This document shows positions 27,065-35,231 of a stretch of 62,028 nt of DNA, in pieces. Each line of letters starts with the position of its first letter. Within the stretch, counting starts at the first letter, position 1. The position numbers were made by a program, and so were the translations under genes. The notes below the pieces were generated by a model. The model was not told the origin of the DNA. It worked only from the letters and a program-made list of their open reading frames with translations, and did no database searches. Origin of the DNA: an uncultured bacterium (GTDB lineage: Bacteria; Bacillota; Clostridia; Oscillospirales; Oscillospiraceae); contig CASFCS010000011.1 in NCBI GenBank assembly GCA_949293245.1, forward strand, positions 1-62,028, written 5' to 3'.

Positions 27065-27186
27065 TTCCCGTGTCTTGCCAAAAAGAGCGGGATGTGATAC
27101 CATGTTTTCCGAAAAACCTGTGAGAAAACTCCATATAATGCCCATACTCCCCCTGTTGCGGGGATCATAAATAAGGATGAACGACT

Positions 27187-29553
27187 ATGACCGATCTGTT
27201 TGAAAAATCCATCCACACCCTGGAGCTGCCCCGGGTGCTGGAGCTTCTGGCCGCCGAGGCGGTCACCCAGGAGGGGAAGGAGCGCTGCCTGGCCCTCCGC
27301 CCCCAGCCCCACCGGGAGGAGGTGGACATCCTCCAGGAGCAGACCAGCGCCGCCTTTGACATGCTGGTGCTCCGGGGCACTCCCTCCTTCGCAGGGGTGC
27401 GGCCGGTGGCTGCCTCCCTCCAGCGGGCGGACCGGGGGGGCGCCCTGAACACCCGGGAGCTGCTGGACATCGCCGCGGTGCTCCGGGCGGCCCGCTCCGC
27501 CCGGGAATACGGCCTGGGGGAGGCGGGGAGCAAGGGCCCTCTGGACCACCTTTTCCGCTCCCTCCAGCCCAACCGCTTCCTGGAGGAGCGCATCACCGGC
27601 AGCATCCTGGCCGAGGACGAGATCGCCGACTCCGCCTCCCCCGAGCTGGCCGACATCCGGCGGCACATCCGGGCCGCCTCGGGGAAGGTGCGGGACGTGC
27701 TCAACCGCCTCATCTCCTCCAACCAGGCCAAGTATCTCCAGGAGAGCATCATCACCATGCGCTCGGGCCGGTACGTGGTGCCGGTGAAGAGCGAGTATAA
27801 AAACGAGATCCCCGGCCTGGTCCACGACGTGTCCGGCTCCGGCGGCACCTTCTTCGTGGAGCCCATGGGGGTGGTGAACGCCAACAACGAGCTGCGGGAG
27901 CTCCAGGCCCGGGAGGAGAAGGAGATCGAGCGCATCCTGGCGGAGCTCTCCGCCCAGGCGGCCTCCTTCCAGGACGACATCAGCCAGGATTACGAGCTGC
28001 TGGTGATCCTGGACGTGATCTTCGCCCGGGGCAAGCTGTCCTCCCGCATGGGGGGCATCCGCCCCAAGCTGGGCAGCTGCATCCGCCTCAACCGGGCCCG
28101 CCACCCCCTGCTGGAGCGGGACAAGGCGGTGACCAACGACCTGCGCCTGGGGGAGGGATTCGACACCCTGGTGATCACCGGCCCCAACACCGGCGGCAAG
28201 ACCGTCACCCTCAAGACCCTGGGCCTCCTCACCCTGATGGCCCAGTGCGGCCTCCACATCCCCGCCGGGGACGACAGCACCATAAAGGTGTGCCGCACCG
28301 TGCTGGCGGACATCGGCGACGAGCAGTCTATCGACCAGTCCCTGTCCACCTTCTCCTCCCACATGGTGAACATTGTGGGCATCCTGGAGCAGGCGGACGA
28401 GGAGAGCCTCATCCTCTTTGACGAGCTGGGGGCGGGCACCGACCCGGTGGAGGGGGCCGCCCTGGCTGCCGCCATCATCGAGCGCTCCAGGCAGATGGGG
28501 GCCCTGGTGGCCGCCACCACCCACTATGCCGAGCTGAAGGTATATGCCATGACCACCCAGGGGGTGGAGAACGCCTCCTGCGAGTTCGACGTGGAGACCC
28601 TGGCCCCCACCTACCGGGTGCTCATCGGCGTGCCCGGCAAGTCCAACGCCTTTGCCATTTCCCGGCGGCTGGGGCTGCCGGGGGACATCATCCAGGCGGC
28701 GGCGGAGCGCATCGACGCGGAGAATGTCCGCTTTGAGGACGTGCTCACCCAGCTGGATGTGCAGCGCCAGCAGATGGAGAAGGAGCGGCAGGAGGCCGCC
28801 CGGCTGCGGCGGGAGACCGAGGAGGCCCGGGCTGCCGCCGACACCTACCGCAAAGAGATGGAGGCCGAGCGGGAGAAGGCCGCCCAGCGGGCCCGGCGGG
28901 AGGCCCAGGACATTCTGGACCAGGCCCGGGAGACCGCCGAGCAGGTGTACCGGGAGCTCAATGAGATGCGCCGCCGCCAGGAGAAGGAGGCGGACTGGCA
29001 GGAGACCAACCGCCGCCGGGCGGAGGTGGGAAGGGTGCTCAACCAGGCGGAGGAGGCCATCGGCGCCGCCTCGTCCAACCTGCCCGCGCCGCCTCCCACC
29101 CGCCCCGCCCGGAAGGGGGACACGGTGGAGCTTGTGAAGCTGGGCACCCGGGCGGAGGTGGTGGCCGTGGGCAAGGACGGCACCCTGCAGCTGCGGGCGG
29201 GGAGCATGAACATCTCCGCCAGGCAGGAGGAGGTCCGGGTGGTGGAGGAGGCCAAGCCCAAGGCCGCCCCCACGGCCCCCCGGAAGGCCCACGTGTTCCG
29301 GGCGGCCGCCGCCCCGGCGGAGCTGGACCTGCGGGGGATGGAGCGGCTGGAGGCCATCTCCGCCGTGGATTTTTTCCTGGACAACGCCCTCATGGGCAAG
29401 CTGGAGACGGTGACCATCATCCACGGCAAGGGCACCGGTGCCCTGCGCAAGGCGGTGCGGGAGCATCTCAAGCGCAGCAAGTACGTCAAGTCCTTCCGTC
29501 CCGGCGTTTACGGCGAGGGCGAGGACGGGGTGACGGTGGTGACGCTGAAATAA
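27187..29553 (+). CDS. mutS2: Endonuclease MutS2
   Basis: A 788-aa MutS-family ATPase lacking the mismatch-recognition domain. It has a core/clamp helical part, the ATPase with Walker A GPNTGGKT (about 333) and Walker B LILFDELGAGTDP (about 405-417), a coiled coil (about 515-620), a KOW-like part, and a C-terminal Smr nuclease domain (LDLRGMERLEAI, HGKGTGALRKAV). MutS2 acts on recombination intermediates and, in Bacillus, on collided ribosomes. A TATAAT at 27134-27139 may be its promoter -10, with a poor -35. The final codons, EDGVTVVTLK and stop, are duplicated downstream at 29663-29698. Confidence 0.96.
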   Translation: MTDLFEKSIHTLELPRVLELLAAEAVTQEGKERCLALRPQPHREEVDILQEQTSAAFDMLVLRGTPSFAGVRPVAASLQRADRGGALNTRELLDIAAVLRAARSAREYGLGEAGSKGPLDHLFRSLQPNRFLEERITGSILAEDEIADSASPELADIRRHIRAASGKVRDVLNRLISSNQAKYLQESIITMRSGRYVVPVKSEYKNEIPGLVHDVSGSGGTFFVEPMGVVNANNELRELQAREEKEIERILAELSAQAASFQDDISQDYELLVILDVIFARGKLSSRMGGIRPKLGSCIRLNRARHPLLERDKAVTNDLRLGEGFDTLVITGPNTGGKTVTLKTLGLLTLMAQCGLHIPAGDDSTIKVCRTVLADIGDEQSIDQSLSTFSSHMVNIVGILEQADEESLILFDELGAGTDPVEGAALAAAIIERSRQMGALVAATTHYAELKVYAMTTQGVENASCEFDVETLAPTYRVLIGVPGKSNAFAISRRLGLPGDIIQAAAERIDAENVRFEDVLTQLDVQRQQMEKERQEAARLRRETEEARAAADTYRKEMEAEREKAAQRARREAQDILDQARETAEQVYRELNEMRRRQEKEADWQETNRRRAEVGRVLNQAEEAIGAASSNLPAPPPTRPARKGDTVELVKLGTRAEVVAVGKDGTLQLRAGSMNISARQEEVRVVEEAKPKAAPTAPRKAHVFRAAAAPAELDLRGMERLEAISAVDFFLDNALMGKLETVTIIHGKGTGALRKAVREHLKRSKYVKSFRPGVYGEGEDGVTVVTLK

Positions 29554-29698
29554 AAACTCCCGTCCCCTCGGAGAGGGGAGGGGGGCATCCGGGGGGAACT
29601 GGTTCCCCCCGGAAGGCGCGGGGCCGGAGGCAAAGACATTCCGCAGAATGTCTCCGCGCCTTGAGGATGGCGTGACGGTGGTGACGCTGAAGTAAAAA
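29521..29698 (+). repeat. Duplicated 3' end of mutS2 around a 106-nt palindrome-rich insert
   Basis: 29521-29556 (the true end of mutS2) and 29663-29698 match at 33 of 36 bases, and both encode EDGVTVVTLK-stop; the three differences are synonymous. The 106 nt between them (29557-29662) contain GGGGGAAC/GTTCCCCC arms and other short inverted repeats. The second copy is out of frame with mutS2 and is not translated from it. Confidence 0.85.
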
Positions 29699-29719
29699 TT
29701 TTCTTTCGTCAAAGGGTTT

Positions 29720-29768
29720 CAAATTTGTTTTGTACAAAATGACATTGACGATGTGGGACAAATTTGTT
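29720..29768. promoter_or_regulatory. Palindrome cluster around the HPr promoter
   Basis: CAAATTTGTT occurs at 29720-29729 and 29759-29768, and TTTTGTACAAAA, a perfect 12-bp palindrome, at 29728-29739. They flank the -35 and reach the -10, as operators would. Confidence 0.5.
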
Positions 29769-29773
29769 ATCCT
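29745..29773 (+). promoter_or_regulatory. Promoter of the HPr gene
   Basis: TTGACG, 17 nt, TATCCT, about 45 nt before the start codon. Confidence 0.75.
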
Positions 29774-29816
29774 ATCTCTTGTAAAGATTTCACCTGAATA
29801 CGGGGGGTATCATGTC

Positions 29817-30080
29817 ATGTACATGAAAGAGGCAGTTGTGAATAATCAGGTTGGGCTCCATGCCCGCCCCGCTACGTTCTTTATTCAGAAAGCCAACGAG
29901 TTCAAGAGCTCCATCTGGGTGGAGAAAGAGGAGCGCCGGGTGAACGCCAAGAGCCTTCTGGGTGTGCTCTCCCTGGGGATTGTGAAGGGGACCAGCATCA
30001 ACCTGATCGCCGACGGACCCGACGAGGAGGCCGCCATCAGCGCGCTCATCGAGCTGATCAACACCGATTTTTCTGAGTAA
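29817..30080 (+). CDS. ptsH: HPr family phosphocarrier protein
   Basis: An 87-aa HPr. His15 in VGLHARPAT is the PTS phosphorylation site, and Ser46 in NAKSLLGVL is the HPr-kinase regulatory site. It could serve PTS sugar transport and/or carbon catabolite control; a Crh-like protein is less likely because His15 is present. The start MYMKEAVV is chosen by family alignment, with another ATG two codons later; the frame is open upstream without a ribosome site. It is monocistronic between its own promoter and a strong terminator. No EI or EII gene is in the window. Confidence 0.93.
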   Translation: MYMKEAVVNNQVGLHARPATFFIQKANEFKSSIWVEKEERRVNAKSLLGVLSLGIVKGTSINLIADGPDEEAAISALIELINTDFSE

Positions 30081-30090
30081 CCAGCCAGGA

Positions 30091-30120
30091 AAAAGCGCCG
30101 CGGTCCGCGGCGCTTTTTTT
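30091..30120 (+). terminator. Terminator of the HPr gene
   Basis: Stem AAAGCGCCGCGG / CCGCGGCGCTTT followed by a run of seven T. Confidence 0.93.
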
Positions 30121-30150
30121 CTCCCGACGGACGGAGAGGAGGAGCCTGAT

Positions 30151-30972
30151 TTGAAGCCTATCCTGACGCCCTCCCCCAAGCGCCGCGGCGAGCTGCGCCG
30201 CTGGCTGGGGGGAAAATACTTCTGCCTGCTGCGCCGGCTGAAGTGGTACGCCGGCGGCCTGCGCTTCGCAAAGCCCAGGCCGGAGGCGGAGTGTCCCCAC
30301 CTGTGCGCCCATCACGCCACCCCGCTGCTGCGCCAGCTCAAGAACCTGGACATGGCCCTCCAGCACAACAAGGTTCACAACCTGTCCCTGGCGGTGCCCC
30401 GGCTGGACGGGGTGGTGCTGCGGCCGGGGGAGACCCTGTCCTACTGGCAGCGCATCGGCCTGCCCACCGCCCGGCGGGGGTACCGGGAGGGGATGCAGCT
30501 GAAAAACGGCAAGGTGTCCTCCGCCATCGGGGGCGGCCTGTGCCAGTGCTCCAATCTGCTCTACTGGATGACCCTCCACACCCCCCTGACGGTGACCGAG
30601 CGCCACCGCCACGGCTACGACGTGTTCCCCGACGTGGACCGCACCCAGCCCTTCGGGGGCGGCGCCACCTGCTCGTACAACTACATGGACCTGATGATCC
30701 GCAACGACACCCCCTACGCCTGGCGGCTGCGCCTGTGGCTCACGGACAAGGAGCTGCGGGGGGAGTGGTGGGCGGAGGAGCCCCAGCCCCTGCGTTATGA
30801 GGTCTATGAGAAGGAGCACTGGATCCAGGGGGAGCCCTGGGGGGGCTACACCCGGCACAACGTCCTCTTCCGCCGGGCCTTCGACCAGTCCGGGAAGCAG
30901 GTGGAGGACGAATATATGACGGAAAACCATGTCATCATGATGTATTCCCCCATGCTGCCTGAGGGCGTGTGA
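30151..30972 (+). CDS. VanW family protein (short form)
   Basis: A 273-aa protein dominated by a VanW domain (about 75-215; LRPGETLSYWQRIG, SSAIGGGLCQCSNLLYWMTL). It lacks the transmembrane helix and binding repeats of the longer VanW-like protein at 3502-5325 and is rich in Arg and Trp. The name comes from vancomycin-resistance clusters, but no other van gene is present, so resistance should not be inferred. It starts at TTG behind GAGGAG and is followed by uvrC after 22 nt. Confidence 0.9.
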   Translation: MKPILTPSPKRRGELRRWLGGKYFCLLRRLKWYAGGLRFAKPRPEAECPHLCAHHATPLLRQLKNLDMALQHNKVHNLSLAVPRLDGVVLRPGETLSYWQRIGLPTARRGYREGMQLKNGKVSSAIGGGLCQCSNLLYWMTLHTPLTVTERHRHGYDVFPDVDRTQPFGGGATCSYNYMDLMIRNDTPYAWRLRLWLTDKELRGEWWAEEPQPLRYEVYEKEHWIQGEPWGGYTRHNVLFRRAFDQSGKQVEDEYMTENHVIMMYSPMLPEGV

Positions 30973-30994
30973 GGGAGAGAGGGGGAGAAGAACC

Positions 30995-32866
30995 ATGACC
31001 TTTGACCAGCTCAAGGAGAAGGCCCATGCCCTCCCCCTGAAGCCCGGGGTCTATCTCATGCAGGACAGGCAAAACCGGGTGATTTATGTGGGCAAGGCCA
31101 AGGCCCTGAAAAACCGGGTGAGCCAGTATTTTCAGGACTCCGCCGGCCACAGCGAAAAGACCCGGGCCATGGTGGCCCAGATCGACCACTTCGACGTGAT
31201 CATTGCCCAGTCGGAGTTCGAGGCCCTGGTGCTGGAGTGCGCCCTCATCAAGCGCCACCAGCCCCACTACAACATTCTGCTCAAGGACGGGAAGGGCTAC
31301 CCCTACATCCGCCTGTCGGCGAAGGAGTACCCCCGGTTCTCCCTGGTGAACAAGGCCGCGGAGGACGGGGGGCGGTATTTCGGCCCCTACGGCAGCCGGG
31401 GCAGCAGCCAGGACATCATTGACGCGGTGCTGGAGGCCCTGCGCCTGCCCACCTGCCGGAAGAAGTTTCCCCGGGACATCGGCCGGGAGCGGCCCTGCCT
31501 GAACTACCACATGGGCAAGTGCGACGGCTACTGCCGCCCCGACATGGACCACAGCCGCTATCAGGAGGCCATGGCCCAGGCGGTGCGCCTGCTGGAGGGG
31601 AAACATGACGAGGTGGTCTCCGAGCTCACCGCCCAGATGGAGGAGGCCGCCCAGGCCCTGCGCTTTGAGCGAGCCGCCCAGCTGCGGGACCGCATCCGGG
31701 CCATCGAGCTGCTGGGCAAGCGGCAGAAGGTGGTGGCGGGCTCCCTGGCGGACACCGACGTGGTGGGCTACTACCGGGGGGCGGCCAAGAGCTGCTTCGT
31801 GGTGCTCCACTACGTGTCCGGCGAGCTGGCGGCCAAGGACTGGGAGCTCATCCAGACCCCGGTGGAGCAGGAGGACGCCGAGGCGGTGTCCGCCCTGGTG
31901 GCCCAGTTTTACGGGGGGCGCACCCGCTTCCCCCGGCAGATCCTCCTGCCCTGCGACCTGGAGGACGAGCCCGCCCTGGCCCGGATGCTCACCGAGGCGG
32001 GGCGGCGGAAGGTGGAGCTGGTGACCCCCAAGCGGGGGGCCAAGGCGGAGCTGATCCGCCTGGCGGAGGAGAACGCCCGGGAGGAGGTGGAGCGGGCCAC
32101 CACCCGGGAGGAGCGGCGCAGCAAGCTGCTGGAGGCCCTGGGCCGCCTGCTGGGGCTGCCGGAGCCCCCCCGGCGCATCGAGGCCTACGACATCTCCAAC
32201 ACCGGCAGCTCCGACATCGTGGCCTCCATGACGGTGTTTGTGGACGGCAAGCCCCTCAAGCGGGATTACCGCCGCTTCAAGGTGGAGGGGCTGGACCGGG
32301 CGGACGACTACGCCTCTATGTACCAGGTCCTCACCCGGCGGTTCCGCCGCTACCTGGAGGGGGACGAGAAGTTTGACCAGCGGCCCGACCTGCTCCTCAT
32401 CGACGGGGGGGCGGGGCAGACCCGCTGCGCCGTGGAGGCCATGGCCGCCCTGGGGCTGTCGGTCCCCGCCTTCGGCATGGTGAAGGACGGCCGCCACCGC
32501 ACCCGGGCCCTCATGAGCCCCCAGGGGGAGGAGCTGGGCATCCAGCACAACCCCGCCCTCTTCTCCCTCATCGGTCAGATCCAGGAGGAGACCCACCGCT
32601 TTGCCATCGAGTACCACCGCCAGCTTCAGACGGGGCACATGCGGGCCTCCGCCCTGGACGGCATCCCGGGGGTGGGGGAGAGGCGGAAGGCCCAGCTGCT
32701 GCGGCATTTCAAGAGCGTGAAGAGCATCAAGGGCGCCTCCCCGGAGGAGTTGGGGCAGGTCCTGCCCAAAAACGCCGCCCAGGCGGTGTACGACCATTTT
32801 CATCCCAATGAAGACCAGCGCGGCGGACCCGCCCCCACAGGGGAGGACGCCGCGGGAAAGGAATAG
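30995..32866 (+). CDS. uvrC: Excinuclease ABC subunit C
   Basis: A 623-aa UvrC, which makes both incisions in nucleotide-excision repair after UvrAB loads on damage. N-terminal GIY-YIG nuclease (about 12-92, GVYLMQDRQNRVIYVGKAK), UVR motif for UvrB contact (about 202-237), RNase H-like endonuclease half (IEAYDISNTGSSDIVASM, LLLIDGGAGQ) and C-terminal helix-hairpin-helix (IPGVGERRKAQLLRHF) are all present. It starts at ATG behind GGGGGAGAAG and leads into rsmD after three bases. Confidence 0.98.
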   Translation: MTFDQLKEKAHALPLKPGVYLMQDRQNRVIYVGKAKALKNRVSQYFQDSAGHSEKTRAMVAQIDHFDVIIAQSEFEALVLECALIKRHQPHYNILLKDGKGYPYIRLSAKEYPRFSLVNKAAEDGGRYFGPYGSRGSSQDIIDAVLEALRLPTCRKKFPRDIGRERPCLNYHMGKCDGYCRPDMDHSRYQEAMAQAVRLLEGKHDEVVSELTAQMEEAAQALRFERAAQLRDRIRAIELLGKRQKVVAGSLADTDVVGYYRGAAKSCFVVLHYVSGELAAKDWELIQTPVEQEDAEAVSALVAQFYGGRTRFPRQILLPCDLEDEPALARMLTEAGRRKVELVTPKRGAKAELIRLAEENAREEVERATTREERRSKLLEALGRLLGLPEPPRRIEAYDISNTGSSDIVASMTVFVDGKPLKRDYRRFKVEGLDRADDYASMYQVLTRRFRRYLEGDEKFDQRPDLLLIDGGAGQTRCAVEAMAALGLSVPAFGMVKDGRHRTRALMSPQGEELGIQHNPALFSLIGQIQEETHRFAIEYHRQLQTGHMRASALDGIPGVGERRKAQLLRHFKSVKSIKGASPEELGQVLPKNAAQAVYDHFHPNEDQRGGPAPTGEDAAGKE

Positions 32867-32869
32867 AGT

Positions 32870-33415
32870 ATGCGCGTCATCACAGGAACCGCCCGGGGCA
32901 AGAAGCTCAAGGAGCTGCCCGGGCTGGACACCCGCCCCACCACCGACCGGGTGAAGGAGGGGATGTTCAACATCATCCAATTTGACATCGAGGGCCGGCG
33001 GGTGCTGGACCTCTTCGCCGGCACGGGGCAGCTGGGGGTGGAGGCCCTCTCCCGGGGGGCGGCCTGGTGCGACTTTGTGGACCTCTCCCCCGCCGCCGCG
33101 GCAGTGGCCCGGGACAATGTCCGCGCCGCCCGGGTGGAGGACCGGGCCGCCGTCCACCAGAAGGATTTTACCGCCTTTCTCACCGGCCGGCGGGAAAAAT
33201 ACGACCTGATCCTCCTGGATCCGCCCTACCGGGGGGGCGCCATGGAGCGGGCGCTGGAGCTCATCGCGAAGATTGACATTGTTTCGGGAAATGGTATAAT
33301 AGTCTGCGAAAGTGGGGCGGACGAGGTCCTGCCGGAGCTGCCGCCGCCGTATGAACGAGGCAGGGAGTATCGCTACGGCAAGATCAAGATCACCCTGTAC
33401 CACAGGACGGTGTGA
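32870..33415 (+). CDS. rsmD: 16S rRNA (guanine966-N2)-methyltransferase RsmD
   Basis: A 181-aa SAM-dependent methyltransferase that modifies G966 of 16S rRNA. It begins MRVITGTARGKKL, with RPTTDRVKEGMFNI, the SAM-binding DLFAGTGQLGVEAL and the catalytic LLDPPY. It lies directly after uvrC and six bases before coaD; rsmD-coaD is a very common pair. Confidence 0.96.
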   Translation: MRVITGTARGKKLKELPGLDTRPTTDRVKEGMFNIIQFDIEGRRVLDLFAGTGQLGVEALSRGAAWCDFVDLSPAAAAVARDNVRAARVEDRAAVHQKDFTAFLTGRREKYDLILLDPPYRGGAMERALELIAKIDIVSGNGIIVCESGADEVLPELPPPYERGREYRYGKIKITLYHRTV

Positions 33416-33421
33416 CAAGAT

Positions 33422-33916
33422 ATGGGAATCGCCATTTATCCCGGCAGCTTTGACCCGGTGACGCTGGGACATCTGAATATTATCAAGCGGGGCGCGGAGA
33501 TCTTCGACCGGCTGATCGTGTGCGTCATGGTCAATTCCGAGAAGGTGGGCCTCTTCACCCCGGCCGAGCGGGTGGAGCTGCTGCGCCGGGTCACCGCGGA
33601 GCTGCCCAATGTGGAGGTGGACGCCTCTCAGGGCCTGCTGGCGGACTACGCGCGCAAGCGGAAGGCCCACGTGCTGGTGAAGGGACTGCGGGCGGTGTCG
33701 GACTACGAGTCCGAGATCCAGATGGCCATGATCAACAGCAAGCTGTACTCCAGGCTGGATACGGTGTTTTTATACACCAGTCCCAAATATGCCTACCTCA
33801 GCTCCACGGTGGTAAAAGAGATGGCCCGTTACGGGGCGGACCTGTCCGACTTCGTGCCCCGGGAGATCATCAGGGACGTGCAGGCCAAGTTTTATGAGAA
33901 AAACCGGGAGGGTTGA
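33422..33916 (+). CDS. coaD: Pantetheine-phosphate adenylyltransferase
   Basis: A 164-aa nucleotidyltransferase of coenzyme A synthesis (4'-phosphopantetheine plus ATP to dephospho-CoA). Motifs: YPGSFDPVTLGHLNII (TxGH), KGLRAVSDYESE, and YLSSTVVKEMARYGAD with the ISST-like signature. It starts at ATG six bases after rsmD. Confidence 0.97.
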   Translation: MGIAIYPGSFDPVTLGHLNIIKRGAEIFDRLIVCVMVNSEKVGLFTPAERVELLRRVTAELPNVEVDASQGLLADYARKRKAHVLVKGLRAVSDYESEIQMAMINSKLYSRLDTVFLYTSPKYAYLSSTVVKEMARYGADLSDFVPREIIRDVQAKFYEKNREG

Positions 33917-33918
33917 CC

Positions 33919-34440
33919 ATGGCATCTGGTGTGGAAGAACTGCTGACAATGCTGTTTGATATGATCGATGAGGCGAAGAACGCCCCCTTCAGCGGGGAGA
34001 AGTGCGTCATCGAGCGGGATAAGGCTCTGGACCTGCTGGACGAGATCCGCGCCCAGTTCCCTGTGGAGCTGGCGGAGGCCAGGAAGGTCCTCAGTGCCCG
34101 CAGCGAGTACCTGGCCGCCGCCAAGCGGGAGGCCGACGAGATCCGCCGCCGGGCGGAGGAGCAGGCCAAGCAGATGGTCTCCGCCGAGCAGGTGATGACC
34201 GTGGCCCGCCAGCGGGGCAATGAGATCATCCGCAAGGCGGAGGAGCGCTCCAAGGAGCTGCGCCGGGCCGCCAACGAGTACTGTGAGGATGTGCTCCGCC
34301 GCACTGAGGAGGCCATGAGCGAGGCATACGAGGAGGTGCGCCGCTCCCGCAGCCGCTTCCGGGCGGCCGCCAGCGGCAGCGCTCAGCCTGCCGCGTCCGG
34401 GGCCAGAGTGCCCTACGACGCCGAGGTTGACGAGAGCTGA
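33919..34440 (+). CDS. Coiled-coil protein of unknown function, ATP-synthase subunit B-like
   Basis: A 173-aa, strongly charged, nearly all-helical protein (Glu, Arg, Ala heptads from about 30 to 150) with an Ala/Ser-rich end. Similar proteins sit after coaD in many Clostridia and are often labelled ATPase or DivIVA/AtpF-like from coiled-coil similarity only; no nucleotide-binding motif is visible. The ATG at 33919, two bases after the coaD stop, is preferred over TTG 33913. The unit ends at the strong terminator at 34469. Confidence 0.8.
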   Translation: MASGVEELLTMLFDMIDEAKNAPFSGEKCVIERDKALDLLDEIRAQFPVELAEARKVLSARSEYLAAAKREADEIRRRAEEQAKQMVSAEQVMTVARQRGNEIIRKAEERSKELRRAANEYCEDVLRRTEEAMSEAYEEVRRSRSRFRAAASGSAQPAASGARVPYDAEVDES

Positions 34441-34468
34441 TCCGATACAATTTGATACCACCAACTGT

Positions 34469-34508
34469 TTCGGGCGGGCCCCATGTGGGGCCCGCCCGAA
34501 AATTTTTT
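34469..34508 (+). terminator. Terminator of the uvrC-rsmD-coaD unit
   Basis: Perfect 14-bp arms TTCGGGCGGGCCCC / GGGGCCCGCCCGAA followed by AATTTTTT. Confidence 0.93.
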
Positions 34509-34705
34509 GTGCTGCGGCGGAAGAGGGTGTGGCAGGAATTCTTTTTCCTGTGGGAAAGAAAATTTGCGGCAGGAGGGGTTTTCCCATAAAAAAGGTGACA
34601 TAATGTCTGAAAAACTGGAAATAGAACATGCGTTTTAGTGCGCAAAACAGGGCGGAAGGAGGGAAAAACTCATGGATTTCACGGTAAAAATGATTCACAA
34701 AACTA

Positions 34706-34734
34706 TTGCAATTTGGTAACGGAGCAAGTATACT
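34706..34734 (+). promoter_or_regulatory. Promoter of the mraZ division cluster
   Basis: TTGCAA, 17 nt, TATACT, about 70 nt before the mraZ start. Confidence 0.78.
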
Positions 34735-34743
34735 AATTACAAT

Positions 34744-34790
34744 GTGGAGCAAAATGGAGTAAAATATCAGTGAAAGGGAGTTCAGTGGAG
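34744..34790 (+). promoter_or_regulatory. Candidate MraZ operator repeats
   Basis: TGGAG at 34745, 34755 and 34786 and GGGAG at 34776 occur in near 10-bp phase just after the -10 box. MraZ is known to bind short G-rich direct repeats spaced about one helical turn before its own gene, so this is a likely self-control site. Confidence 0.6.
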
Positions 34791-34804
34791 GAGGTGAGCA
34801 GGCG

Positions 34805-35221
34805 TTGACCGGCACGTACGAGCACAGCATCGACGAGAAGAGCCGCCTGTTCATACCCGCCAAGCTCCGGGAGGAGCTGGGCAGTGTATTCTATCTGGCT
34901 CCCGGTGTAAAGGAAAATATCACCATTTATCCCATGGCCGCCTGGGATGTGCTGCGGGAGCGGGCCGCCGCTCTCACCACCACCCAGGCCGCCGCCATGG
35001 ATGTATTTTTTGCCGCCTCCTGCCGCTGCGAGCCCGACCGGCAGTGGCGCATCCTGCTGCCCCCCAATCTGCGGCAGTACGCCAGGCTGGAGCGGGATGT
35101 GGTCATCACCGGCAACAACGACCGGGCCCAGATCTGGAGCGCCCAGGTCTGGCTGGAAAAGACCAGGGCGGAGCTCACCCCCGCCACCATCGCGGGCATT
35201 ATGGACTGCCTTGGCATCTGA
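34805..35221 (+). CDS. mraZ: Transcriptional regulator MraZ
   Basis: A 138-aa MraZ with two SpoVT/AbrB-like halves, each with the DxKxRxxxP-type signature (SIDEKSRLFIPAKLREEL; and CEPDRQWRILLPPNLRQYA). In other bacteria MraZ binds repeats before its own gene and represses the division and cell-wall cluster. It starts at TTG behind GGAGGAGGTGAG, eleven bases before rsmH, and is first in the cluster. Confidence 0.95.
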   Translation: MTGTYEHSIDEKSRLFIPAKLREELGSVFYLAPGVKENITIYPMAAWDVLRERAAALTTTQAAAMDVFFAASCRCEPDRQWRILLPPNLRQYARLERDVVITGNNDRAQIWSAQVWLEKTRAELTPATIAGIMDCLGI

Positions 35222-35231
35222 GGAGGAGAAG

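Larger units (their letters stand above)
34441..34804. other. Intergenic region before the division cluster
   Basis: This 364-nt stretch, richer in A+T than its neighbours, holds the terminator at 34469, the mraZ promoter at 34706 and the repeated boxes at 34744-34790. An 11-codon reading frame at 34603-34638 behind AAAGGTG is too short to call. Nothing else is seen. Confidence 0.7.

Noticed and set aside
30151-30972. Vancomycin resistance from the two VanW-family genes
   Set aside because: VanW proteins are widespread without resistance, and vanH, vanA/B and vanX partners are absent from the window.
34603-34638. Eleven-codon reading frame with a ribosome-site-like AAAGGTG before mraZ
   Set aside because: Too short and lying upstream of the mraZ promoter; no attenuator structure is linked to it.
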